Part shown: in pieces, positions 26,301 through 38,200 of the stretch | Numbering within the stretch: the stretch's first letter is position 1 | Layout: the number at the start of each line of letters is the position of its first letter | NCBI GenBank assembly: GCA_019914945.1 | Contig: CM034104.1 | Coordinates: 4,528,501 to 4,592,500, forward strand | Direction: 5' to 3' | Origin: Typha latifolia | Taxonomy: Eukaryota > Streptophyta > Magnoliopsida > Poales > Typhaceae | DNA length: 64,000 bases | Translations under genes and position numbers: made by a program | Notes under the pieces: generated by a model | What the model saw: only the letters and a program-made list of their open reading frames with translations | What the model was told of the DNA's origin: nothing | Database searches by the model: none

Positions 26301-29300
26301 GCAATAGCATGTAGTCCAAATAATCATCTGAAACTGATCCTGAAGGAGTATTCAAAATGGATAAAATAACTCAGACACCCATGATTCTGACCATAGTCCA
26401 TAGGGACAAGGTGGATTAAGTAGTAAGTACAGCAGGATACAACAATAAAAAAGAAAAGCATATTACCGGGGAATTCAAATTATAGATCAGTATTTATACT
26501 GTTAGTAAATCATGTGGTCTTATTGCTAACATTATTAGAAGAAATTGTTACTTGACCATTAGAATATAAACTAATATTGTACATAAATTGCTTCCTGCAA
26601 TGCTATAGCTGACAAAGTCAATGATGCATTGACAAGATACCTACTATGGCATTAAGCACTATATCAGTAGATTGAAACAATCTACAATAAGAATATATCC
26701 CTGCAAAGCAAATAGTGCAATAAATTGATCATTGCAATTTAGAATCTTCCGATTGGCAAATCTAAGGCATTAAAATAATGCTGACTTAGACCTCATGTTT
26801 AAAATAGGGATTGACAAAATATTGGAAGACTCTGAGTTGGACAAGAAGCTATATGGGTGCAGAAAAGAGTAAAAGCACAACTTTCTGATCCAAGTGAAAC
26901 TAAAAACAGACTTAAGAATCTAAATTTATATGAATTAGAAATCCAGCAGAGTATATTAGTGTCAGGTCATATTGATCTAGGTGCTAGTACTAGCACGATC
27001 AGAAACAGGCTACTAAGATTAAGGTACTTCAACTATCAAAATTATAGAATGACAATCTCTTCTTAAAAATAAAGTTTTGACACTTTACTATGACAGGTTG
27101 CATGCATCTATTTCAACTTTTTCTACAATCTGATATAGAAACAGAAGATGTCTGTCAAATTAAATACTAAATAATGCCTAAAGAAAAACTTAAAAATGTA
27201 GATATTTTACAGACGAAGTATACTACCACTGTATCATCCGTATATGGGATTTATTACATTTTATCATTATTAAAATTCAAAATAAGTTCAAGTTTTCTAT
27301 GAGATTGTGTTGTAAACCTAACTTTAGTATCATTAATTACTGGATACTGAGTTATTGCAAACTGCAATATGAGTAACAACAAATCATGATAGAGATAAAC
27401 ACATTGTAAAAGCGAAGAACAATTTCAGTATTTACCTGGATACCCAGCAGGAAGTACAAAATCCTTGAAAATGCTTGGAGCAAAAGATAAGTATGAGTGC
27501 TTTTCTTCTTGCACTATATTCACTAAAGATCCATCTTTCTCCCAGAACATTTGTAGTCCAAAGTCATTATCAGAAATGTATCTGTAAATCAGGATCTAAA
27601 GAAGAATCAGAGACTTCTGAAAACGTCATAGCAACATATTCAGGTAACTAGATACTGATAAAGGAAAGGAAAGGAAGGAAAGGAAAGGAAAGGAAAGGGG
27701 GGAAAGGGAGTTTCAGCCATATCTCTCATAGTTAACATAAGGAATTTGTAGTTTACTCTAAATACCAATATGATAATCACAAGGCATGATTTGCTAACTT
27801 CTAGTTTCTTCCCGATCCTACTTACCTGAAATTTTTCTAGTATGCTAAGGTAAAAAGTTGACTTATTTTGATAAGTTGATCTTAGCTTTAGGCCATAGGC
27901 AAAGTTTTAGGTTGTTGTCCAGATTCAAGAACATTGTTCTAAAAATATAATCATGTCATTTGCAATGGCGGCTACCGTGGTGGTTTTAAACCCTCCCTGT
28001 GAGGCTCTGTGTATTTCCTTCCTTGAATGATGTCCAAGCCCATGGCTGGTGTCATTCTAAGCCAAAATCAACTATCATACTAATGCTTTCGACTATTGTA
28101 GGTTGCTAATCATATGCGCTAGCTAGTAGGTTGGTCGGATTTCTTTGATAGGACACATCATAAGATGCTCTTTTATAGTTACTAACATCATTTGTTTAAG
28201 GCATTATCTATTTTTTGAAATTCTTTCAAATCTTCTAATGAATATGATACATAATAACATAATTTTTTAGATTATGAATGCCTGTTTTGGGCTTGAGTCA
28301 CCCCATATATCACCCTTCATCCACTAAGCACTATTTAAAACATGTATCTGTCAAATGGTGTAAATATTAGAAAGTAAAAGTGTAATTTTGATATATCCAT
28401 GCAGCAATGGTTTGCTTTGGGTCTCCTATCTAAGATCAAGCAGTTTAGAACATTCAAGGACAGTCAGATTGCTTACTTTTATATGGCAACGGACCAATAG
28501 GAAGATTCAGGTCAAGCAGTCTTGGTTCACATATCATGTGGTGCAAAATGCAAGTCAATCTAGCTTGCAGTTACAAGCAAAAGACCTTCCTTTGGTCGCA
28601 CCATCATGACCTTGAGAAGTGGCTGGGCCATAAGACTAAGTTTAACCTTTCACCATTTATTTGCCTTTTAATTCTCATATAACAGTCAAAACTAGGAACT
28701 TTATGCAGGGTAGTTTCTTTTATTTGGAAGAGCAGATGACCCTTCGATTATCATTTATCAAATAAAACGTTATTGAAGTTTCTAAGGCCTAGTTTGGTTA
28801 GTTCCATATGGAGATGGGATCCTTGTCTAGGAAAAATGAATATTTCCATACTCTTGACATATCAATATCGGATACGTTGCTCGTCAGATACTTTCGAATA
28901 CATATCAAATACTTCCTTAAAATATCTGATTTTTAAAAACAAAATTAATCTTGTGGATACTTCTCGGATTATTTTGAAAAGAATAAGTTTGTTTGTTTAT
29001 TTTATGATCTATACTAGAAAATCATGTTACAATGGTCATTCTTCTGATTTATAAATTGTATTAGTTTATTTATCTTATCTCTTAGTTTGTAATACACTAC
29101 AGTATGCTGGACCGTTCTTCTGAATGGTAGTTCTTCAAATAGATAAATTGGAGGTCTCCTTATATATCTATAATACGCAACAATAATATATAATTTTTCA
29201 ATTAAGAAAATGCAAGTACACAAGTTCACTAGGGGTGTTTATGGACCAATTATAACCTCAGGTCGAGTTCAAGTTTTCTGACCTAGTCCAATCTAGGCCC

Positions 29301-31055
29301 ATGTAATTGGGCGGGCCAATTGCAAGCGAACAAACAGGCTAGGTCCAGTGGATGATGGGCTAAGTGTATCATTCTGGGTCATCTATTATGTTTGATTCCA
29401 AAAAAGAAAAATAAATAAAAGAAGTATTCGAATTTGGAATCTAAATGTTCAAAAAGAATGTTTTTATATTGTTCAAATTTTTCTAAATGTTCTTTCTTCT
29501 AGAATTGTTTCTAATCTAGACCAAGTTAGTCACAATTCAAATTTTGTGACTATTGCTAATACTCCCTAATGAATGTAGTAATAGTAACACAAATTTAACT
29601 TTTAAGGAATATTTTTTGACAAAAACTTTTAAGGAATATAAACAATTTAAAGAATTAAATGGGATTTAAATATAGTAGATATAAGTCGGGCCAATTGCAG
29701 GCAAATAGGCTAAGCCTCAATGAATGGGTTGGATGTTATAGGCTTGAGTCAAGTTGAGCTTGGATAGGGGTGTAAACGAGCCGAGCCTGAGCGAGTCGGC
29801 TATGGCTCAGGCTCGGCTCGAAATGACTTTCGAGCCTTCTAATTCTGCTCAAGCTCGGCTCAGCTTAACTCAGACCGAGCCCGAGCCTATTATCAAGCCC
29901 TTGTTTCTCCTCTCTCTCTCGCTTCTCACCACTCAGGTTACTACCCAACCCACGGCCGGCAATGGTAGAGCAGAAGAACCGATGGATGTGGGAGTTGCGG
30001 GGGTTCGAACCGAGAAGGCCGTTCGAGCACGAGGAGTTTCGCACTCATCTCCGCCATTAGGAGATTCCCCGTCCCGCCGCTGTCGCCCATTTCGCTCTCC
30101 GAGACCTCAGCTTCCTCGACCCTGTGACGCCAGAGATCGGGACGCCGGATGGTGGAGAAGGAGGAGGGGGGTCGACGGTGGGGAAGAAGGAGGAGGGTCG
30201 ACCGTGGGGAAGGAGGAGGAGGAGGGTCGACCATGGGGAAGGAGGAGGGTCGGCCGTGGGGAAGGAGAAGAAGGGTCGACGTGGGGAAGGAGGAGGGCCG
30301 ACGGTGGGGAAGAAGAAGGATTAGTTTTGGTGGCTTTGAGAATTTGAGATCTGAGCGATGGAGGCTGTTGGGATTTGTTGAGATTTGGGAATTTTTAAGA
30401 TTTAGGGTTTGATGAGTTTATATATCGAGCCTATCGAGCCGAGCCTGAGCGAGCCAGCTCCAGTTCAGGCTCGGCTCGAAATTAATATCGAGCCGATTTT
30501 AGTGGCTCGGGCTCGACTCAGCTTTGACCGAGCCGAGCCGGACTCGAGCTTCAGCCCTAAGCTTGGATAAGGCTTGACCTAAGCCAGTCCACTAAACTTT
30601 CAGGTCAGGTTGGACAAAGCCCAAAGTGGGCCTGAGCTAGGCTTTAGCCTAATTTTATTAGGTTGGATATGAATGGGCTTCGGGTCCATGGGTTTTTTTA
30701 GCACCTCAAAGTTCAGTAATATATATGTGTAGACATAAATATATATGAGTTACGTATCCTAAGCATATCGTATCCTTAATTTTCAAAATTTCTCATATCA
30801 TATCCTTTATCCAAATCCATGCTTCATAGATCCCTGTTTGGTTTGATGTATAACAATGATGGTGCAGTACTTCTAAACACCAAAGTAACCATTTTGGCAT
30901 CTGCTAAAAATTTGGTGTGACAATATGCACCAATTAAAGGTGTTCACAGGCATGTTTAGAAATGGAACCTAGTCACTACTATCAATTACTCCTGTTTGGT
31001 AAGTCCTGGAACCCCCTCTTCTTATCTTCTTTTCTCTCTCCCTCTTTCCGTTTTC

Positions 31056-31103
<48 letters not shown>

Positions 31104-32309
31104 CCAAGCTCCTGCCTAAGCCACCTATTCCTCTCCTTGTTCTGTCCCTTCAGTAAGTGGCGATAACTAAGTTCAAATCCGATCGCAGAACAGTCAACAG
31201 TCAGGACACATCCCCAAAAGAATCAAATAGCATTCAAGCTTCTAATCCAAATGAAGTAACACATAACTGACATATTTTACTATGGACAACATTATATAGA
31301 TTAGATAAAGCACAAGACTCTACTAGCACTCGAGCTACTAAACAATTTAAAGAACATATAATTGAAATATCCACCTATGGACAACATTAGTAGACATAGT
31401 ATAGCTAATTTATCTCAGGCCCAATTAGACAAAGTGTCTACTTCTTGAAATTGGGAAATATGACTTATTCAAAATGCTTCATGAGGAGTATATAAGATTG
31501 ACTATCTTCTCAGTTTCTTCATATTAACACTTTGGAAGAGACAACTAGATGGTCTAGCTCACTGGATTATCCTTTATGAAGTTCTAGTTCATGAGCCATC
31601 AGATGCCAATTTGAGCACTGGATTTTAGATTTCTTTGGGTCGTCTTGTGAACTTATCAGTGCTCATTTCTAATGCAACACTAACCTCACTAACATATGCA
31701 CACAAGCTTAATCAAAAAGTTTCACAATATAAAATCAACCAAAAAAGAAGTTCGCGTCTCTTGATACAGTATCTTGAGGAAGTTGGATATAAGACTTAAT
31801 TCAACTCCTTAGTCCTGCTATCTCAGTTCCCTTCCCAGTTATCATTCTAGTCTGGAAAAATTGGAGTTCTTTTTCATATAAAAGATAAACTTAAAACGCA
31901 GTTCTAAATCTAAATCCTAGAGTGTAAGGTTCAAATTTTGCCAACGAGAAACAAAAGTCCAACAAGACAGAAAATTGTGGACAATAATGGACGAGAAACG
32001 AGTCACCGACCTCTTAGCCATGCCATCTCGGTACCTCTCCACTAGCAAAGTCTGCGGCTTTCTGCAGCCAAGAGGGGAAGAAGGAAGAGGGTTAGCTCGC
32101 AAGGCACGGGAAGAAGGAAACAAGAAGAGTGCTCACCCGGAGTTGGAATTGGAATGATGATGATGATGCAAGGAGACATCTGCGTCGTCTGCTTTGGACG
32201 ACCCGACAGAGGAAGACGGAAGGAGTCGGCGGCGGAGACCCGGAGGATGGGGGAGAACAGGGGAATGGGGAATGATGGAGCCGTGGAGATGAAGGGCGTG
32301 GGAAGCCAT
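19484..32309 (-). CDS. RUS5: Root UVB-sensitive family protein (DUF647), closest to RUS5
   Basis: Fifteen exons on the minus strand: 32309-32137, 32061-32011, 27581-27436, 26339-26239, 25660-25602, 23261-23215, 23142-23064, 22982-22910, 22394-22305, 21366-21307, 21219-21106, 20667-20607, 20528-20410, 19930-19835 and 19735-19484. All introns are GT-AG and every join is in phase, giving 506 residues. The N-terminus (MASHALHLHGSI, then Arg- and Ser-rich to about residue 57) looks like a plastid transit peptide. The DUF647 core includes ERYRDGMAKRY, SDDYLDYMLLQFPTNVTGW, the Ala-rich segment before IRWVSKDG, GRFGNLFDDDPKQWRMYADF, VIQNHFAISANLGEVAAKEE and NLKRARILV. A C-terminal part with WLEESLLKLE and AGWKKDQIKLKVP follows. 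RUS1 and RUS2 act in UV-B and vitamin B6 responses; the role of RUS5 is not established. Intron 2 is 4.4 kb and carries a transposon. Confidence 0.93.
20360..20394. repeat. (TA)n microsatellite, RUS5 intron
   Basis: An uninterrupted TA run just 3' (in transcription sense) of RUS5 exon 13, inside intron 13. It is likely polymorphic in length. Confidence 0.9.
24376..24836. mobile_element. Non-autonomous DNA transposon with near-perfect 8-bp duplication, RUS5 intron 5
   Basis: The element starts CAAGGTTCC and ends GGAACTATG. The flanks are cactctat (24368-24375) and ccctctat (24837-24844), 7 of 8 bases equal. Subterminal arrays of ATCGGCC/GGCCGATCCCG repeat in both orientations, as in the element at 6191-6859, so the two belong to one family. 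No coding sequence is present. Confidence 0.6.
27661..27708. repeat. GGAAA-type purine microsatellite
   Basis: A short tandem run of GGAAA units, all purine on the plus strand, in RUS5 intron 2 just upstream (plus-strand sense, 3') of exon 3. Confidence 0.85.
29765..30559. mobile_element. GAGCC-rich hAT derivative with perfect 8-bp target duplication, RUS5 intron 2
   Basis: The element begins TAGGGGTGTAAACGAGCC and ends CAGCCCTA. It is flanked by agcttgga at 29757-29764 and 30560-30567. The TAGGG(G/C)TG termini, 8-bp duplication and dense subterminal GAGCCGAGCC/GGCTCGGCTC repeats are hAT hallmarks. The interior is GA-rich with repeats of the type GGGGAAGGAGGAGGGTCGAC (30160-30310); the long open frames there are by-products of this bias. 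No transposase is present, so it depends on an autonomous partner. Confidence 0.75.
31059..31101. repeat. (TA)n microsatellite, RUS5 intron 2
   Basis: A TA dinucleotide run following a CT-rich stretch within the large second intron of RUS5. Confidence 0.9.
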
Positions 32310-32552
32310 GTGTTATTCTCCACCGGGTAGGGAATGGAGATAGATGATGAGCGTGTTGAGTATGCGGTCGTTGCCGATGACGATGGTGACAACTGACAAC
32401 TACTAAAGTCGGGATGTATCTACTAGAAATTGGACTTGGGTTTTAGCCCAGTACGCTCGAAGGCAATCCACATCCTTTCAAAAATAGAGCCGTCGGGAAC
32501 TACGAATGCTCTAAGGATGAGTTTTTGACCAAACTAGCCTATTTTATATTTA

Positions 32553-33847
32553 TAGGGATATTTTTTTTTTTCATCCCTTCACCCATTTTTGCATTGATGC
32601 CTTGAACTTTTTTTTTGGTACACAGTGGCCCTCTATACTATTAGAGATACCTCACCCCCATGACGTCATTGACAGAATTAATGAATTAACCAAATTACCC
32701 CTCCACTTATAATGACGAGATAATTAAGTGGCTTAACTAATATTAAATATTTTATTTTTTTAACTCCTTCATTACCCTCTTCCTCTGCCTTAATCCCCTT
32801 TCTAAATATTTTAATTTTTTTTAATTCCTTCATTACCCTCTCCCTTTGCCTTAATCCCAATTCCTCCTACCCTCCTCCCCAACGGATCTTGCAACCTATT
32901 CAGCGACGCTGGGCTCAAAGAAGACGGCACTGGTGGCACCGGTCTCCGTCCTCCCCAAGGTCTCTTGCGACCTCTCTAGCAATGTCAGACTTAGAGAAGA
33001 GGGCAACGGTGACACCGGACTCGGAGAAGAGGGACGTCGGGCTCGGAGATAAGGGTGTGAGGCATTTGGAGAGAAAGAGCTCTGATAAGAAGGCGACAAT
33101 GACGGGGGGAATTTGGAGAGAAAGAAAGGGGTCGGAGAATATGGCAATGACGTCGCTGGGTTCGAAGAAGAGGGTGACAGCAACGCCGAGGTGAGGCTCA
33201 GAGAAGAGGGTGGACCTGTCTTGCCTTGATCAGCCGCAATCGCCGGAGGCGACGGCGTAGCGACCGAAGTTGCGTCGATCTAAGATCCAACTTTGATGGG
33301 GATGTAGATCTTGTAGTGTATTTGAGCTCGAGCACGCTAGAGAGGAGGACGGCGGTAGGCTGCGAAGGAGGCGATGGTGGTCAACGTCGTGGATGTAGAT
33401 CTTACGGTGTATTCGAGCTCGAGCACACTGGAGAGGAGGGTGACAGTAGGCTACGGAGGAGGCGACGGTGGTCAACGCTGTGGATGCGGTGGCTATGGTA
33501 GTGGAGGCTGCGGTGGGCTAGGTTAAGGCCACAAGTAATGGAGGGAGAGAATTAGGGGTATTTTCGTCCACCTAAAAGTTTTTCTTGACTTAGCATGTGA
33601 CTTGAACATGTACGAGAGTAAAATTGTTATATATTTGTCAGGTGATTATCACATGACATCTTTTTGACGGAAATGGGTAACGGAACCCTAAAGGAAAGGA
33701 ATTGGACGAAAATGGGTAATGGAACCCTAACGGAAAGGAATAAGTAAGGTATTTCTAATAGTTTAGGGATCAGTGTGTACCAAAAAAAATTTCAACGGGT
33801 CAATGTGAAAATAGGTGATAGTTCAGGGGATGAAAAGGGAACTATCC
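32553..33847. mobile_element. Nested DNA transposon with ~100-bp terminal inverted repeats (MULE-like)
   Basis: The left arm (about 32556-32665) and right arm (about 33740-33845) are imperfect inverted copies for about 100 bp. Both contain CATCCC, then a T-run followed by TTGGTACACA, then CTATTAGA and ATACCT. The flanks ttatattta (32544-32552) and ttatatttt (33848-33856) agree at 8 of 9 positions, fitting a Mutator-type 9-bp duplication. The interior is GC-rich (32880-33540) and includes two copies of a GGATGTAGATCTT...GAGCTCGAGCAC segment (33300 and 33390). It resembles captured or degenerate DNA rather than a transposase. Confidence 0.6.
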
Positions 33848-34730
33848 TTATATTTTATTTGCTTAAATAAAATTTTATTTAAACTTAATACTAAAATAAG
33901 TCTGAGATATCGTAGCTCTAAGTAATAAGATTAGCGCTTTACCTTTTGATAGAAATGTCGAAAAGTTTATTTTATAAAACGCTAAGTTCTTCAACGTTTT
34001 ATGTTTAGAAAATTATGAAGATTTAAATATTTTTAATGAATCAATATAAATTTAGAGGAGTTATGGTCTTTTTATTTTACGTTTCTAGGTATAGTTGGAT
34101 TTGAGGAGTAACTACATCATTCCAATTATAGAAATTTTCTATATCTTTACAATAACATATTTTATGAGTAAAATTGATAATCAAGCACAAAGTTAGACGT
34201 AAACTTTTTTCTTTATATTTTTACCTATATTATTTTCGATTTATATGCTTTAACTTTTTAGCGTTTTATGTGTATCCCTTTTTTAATAAATTGTCAAAAT
34301 ATTCAGTATTTTTTTATAATAAAAATGCTGATCAAATCACTGTTTTATTGAGTAAAATTTTGATCCGATCAGCGTTTTACTTTTGATTGGATAAAATACT
34401 TAATTATTTAGCATTTTATTTAGAACTACAGTGAAATAGTCCATAGTAAAATAAGAATATTCCATTCTAATCCTTATTGATTTATGGGCGAGCAGGGTTC
34501 TAAGGAGCTCTGGTAAATTACTAAGTTAATATTAACATCTCAATATTTAAAATAAATGAACGGGATAAGGCCAGTGAGAAACCTAAAGTTGGCTCGAGCT
34601 TAGCTAAGCCAACCCAATAATGTGGGATCAAGGGAGGCCAATGCTGAACTGATAGGCGTTTTTAAAAATACTAATCAATTCAGCACTGTTATTGTAAGAT
34701 ATTTTTTACCTTAACAGCTGAAAGACTAAG

Positions 34731-34734
<4 letters not shown>

Positions 34735-34793
<59 letters not shown>
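34735..34793. repeat. (TA)n microsatellite
   Basis: A TA run of nearly 60 bp inside the TIR element between RUS5 and ALB3; the longest in the window. Confidence 0.95.
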
Positions 34794-34798
<5 letters not shown>

Positions 34799-35269
34799 GT
34801 TGATTAGTTTAATATTTTAAGAGTAGACAAAAATGTTGAACTAATTAATATTTTTGCGTCGGAAAAAATTACTAATAAATTCAGTATTTTTATCAGGGCT
34901 ATAATGAATTAGACCCAATTTAATAATAAAATTTGAGAAATAATTCATTTCCGTAAAAAAAATTTATATCGGGCTAGTTTGGTCAAAAACTCAAAAATGA
35001 AAGCCAAATGGATATGCATATAAATAAAGTATCTTGCAGGAGTGTAAGTGTAAAATTAGAATTTGGAGGTTGTAATGTTTGTACACATAATTCGTTTTTA
35101 TTTATTTATTTTTTGAGAGAGAGAGCTTTGCTGAAAATCTCTGATAAGAAAACTGCAGGACCACCCTCCACCTTACTTCTACTCCTATAGTCCTATCCTC
35201 TTCCCTCTCTCTCCCTCATCTCTTCTCCCCTTCTTCTTCTCCTCCCCTGGCCCTGGGAAACCATAATCC

Positions 35270-38200
35270 ATGACGAAAACCCTAATCTCCTCCCCCTCCT
35301 CCTTCTTATCTGCTCCCCTTCCTCTCCTCCCTCGTCATGGCCGCCTTGGATTTCCACTCTACAATCCTCGGAGGCCTATGGACAGCAGGGTCAAGCTAAG
35401 CTTCCAAGAGATACCTCCGCTTCAACCGCTCGATTCTTTCGTGGATTTACACGGAATTGTCTCGAGAGCCGAGGGGCTCCTGTACACGCTCGCCGATGCC
35501 GCCGTCGTCGCTGCCGACACTTCTACTTCTACCGGAGCGGATGCTACTACGGCGGTTCAGAAGAACGGTGGGTGGTTTGGGTTCATATCGGAGGCCATGG
35601 AAGTTGTCCTCAAGGTATTTCTTTCTATAATTTCGTTGCGATTTAAGAATTTGGAGGTTTTTGAATTGTAAGCTTAAAAAAAGGAGAATTTCTTTTTCTT
35701 TTTCTAGATAACATAATTAGTTTTTCTGTGTAAATTTGTCTTCTCGGGGTTTAGAGTAGGTTTGGGCAGTAGATTTTGCATCCTCTCTGGGTTTAAAGTC
35801 TTGAGAATTAGTTAGAATCTTTTCACATCAGTTGTACGTTTCTTCTTCTTCTTCTTCTTCTTCTAGTGGTATATTAGTTAATACTTCGTATTAATTGGGT
35901 GTCACTGCTAAGCATGCATCTATTGATGTCCTAGGGGATATATGATAACATGTTATATTTTTTGACTGCAGGTCCTAAAGGATGGTCTTACATCTGTACA
36001 TGTGCCGTATGCTTATGGTTTTGCCATTATTCTTCTCACAGTTGGTGTAAAGATTGCAACCCTTCCGTTGACAAAGAAGCAGGTAAGTAGTTGTACTGTT
36101 TGTTCTCATGCGAAGAGAAGTTGTCCTGACTGTATTCTTGTATTTGCTATACTATTTAGCCGCCTTTCAAAATTAATTTAGAAAGACTACCATTCTTTAA
36201 CTGGAGCACAGCCGGGTGGCCACGACCACAATGCCCTGAAGTTCAATCTTTGTGTTTACATTGCACTATTTCTTGCTTGCGGAAGATGTTCATAAAGTTA
36301 GGAGTCATTATTAGAATTACACATTCTATTAAGTGCTTATCATTCTAATTAGTTTTTGTTTATGGTCTTCATTATTATCCTTGTAGACTTTTTGGGAAAA
36401 AAAAACATCTCTACCAAGCAGCTTATTTGTGCAACTATTTGGTTCTGACGACTTTTGTTGATTCTGTAGGTAGAGTCCACTTTGGCAATGCAAAATTTGC
36501 AACCAAAGATCAAGGCAATTCAAGAGAGATACAAAGGCAATCAGGTTTACCCTAATTCCCTATCTCAAACTTCAAAAATACCATGCAAAATAGAGTTCTT
36601 AGCTTACAGGAAACATTAATGTTTACTAATATTGTTAATGCTTTCAAAACTCCTTAGTAAACTTGGGTTTGCCAAATTGTTGGCTTTCAAGGATAAATGT
36701 AAAAGTAACGGCATGATTCATGTTTGTATTTAATGATGGACCTAGATTGGACCATGCAAGCAAGGAAGGATAGGAAAAGATAGATCATTGATTCGAGTAT
36801 GCTATTAAGATCTAATGAAAGCCTAAGCTCCTAAGCCTATCATCTTCTGCACTGAATTTAAGTTAACTGATTAGCTAGATAAGGGAAAAAGACAGCATGT
36901 ACGGGCTATAATTTGCATAATGTATAAGAAATTTAATATGCCATTCTATTTGATGTGGATATTAATTTTACCATGTTGGCACCAATTTTCTTGGAGGAAA
37001 GTTGTACAAAGAAGTATATTTCAAAACATCTAACCGACATTTATCAACTTAATCCACTTTAGCTCTTGTTCACATCAGGAATAATTTTTTTCTTATTATG
37101 GGATACAATTTTTATTCCAGAATAAAAGCTAAACATTATAATAGTCATATTTTAGAATATAAATATAATTTATTAAAATTATATTTTATACCACACACTA
37201 CCTTAATTACTAATTTATCCTTGATATCTATCTTATCAATTTATTTTATATCAAATCAAGGGATATGTTTCGTAATTTTATAAAAAAAAATATATTTTTT
37301 CTATTTTTCCTTCACTTTTTGTATGACATCAAATCTTTATTATTACACCGTTACTCTAGAATATTACGTTCACTTTGACCCCGTTCACTTTAAGAATAAT
37401 TCTTTTTTATTCTAAAATATAACTCTTTATTACAAAATAACTAAATATCATAATAACCTTATTCTAGAATACAAATACTATTCATTAAAATTATATTTTA
37501 TACCATACACTAACCTAATTACTAATTTACTTCTTGATATATATATTCCATCAACCTATTTTATATCAAATTAAAGAGTACTCATAGTAATTTTATAAAA
37601 AAATAAAATACTTTTTTTCATCTTCTCTTTTATTTTTTATGCATCAAAGGTAATTATTACACTCTTATTTTATAATACAGGTGAACATAATAATAGTTAT
37701 TCTTGAAAATAAGGACCTCATTTTGGGAATAACAAAGATGAATACTTATACTAGAATTATCCTTATTTCTAAAATAAACAAGGCCTTTAGGAATAACTTT
37801 TTTTTATTCTAGAATATAACTCCTTATTTTAGAATAACAGCTAAACATTATAATAACCCTATTTTAGGATACAAACACTATTTATTAAAATTACATCTTC
37901 TACCACACTAAATAAATTACTAATTTACCCTTGATATTTATCCTATCAACCTATTTTATATCAAATCAATTGGTATTCATGGTAATTTTATAAAAAATAA
38001 AACATATATTCTCATCATTTTTTTATTCACTATATATCACATCAAAAGTAATTATTATACCTTTATTCTAGAATATAAGTGAATATAAAATTAGTTATTC
38101 TTAGAATTAAAATCTCATTTTGGAAATAACAAAGAAGAATACTAGAATTGACATTATTCTCAAAGTAAATGAGTCCTATGAACATAGGAATTTGTAAACT

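Larger units (their letters stand above)
32519..34992. mobile_element. TIR element with perfect 21-bp inverted termini, RUS5-ALB3 intergenic
   Basis: The left end (32519-32539) reads GAGTTTTTGACCAAACTAGC plus C, and its exact reverse complement closes the unit at 34972-34992. The inverted match extends one base further each side. A second transposon (32553-33847) sits just inside the left end. The original element was therefore about 1.2 kb, AT-rich, with a long TA run (34735-34793) and no coding sequence. No target duplication is obvious in the immediate flanks, so the superfamily is open. Related termini occur elsewhere in the window (46106-46467, 60324-60670 and isolated ends). Confidence 0.6.

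Noticed and set aside
29754..30412. Gly/Arg/Glu-rich open frames on both strands
   Set aside because: They fall inside the hAT derivative and arise from GGGGAAGGAGG repeats.
32889..33501. Several 80-100 codon open frames on both strands
   Set aside because: They lie inside the nested TIR element in GC-rich DNA, overlap in many frames and match no domain; possible captured DNA but not a supportable gene.
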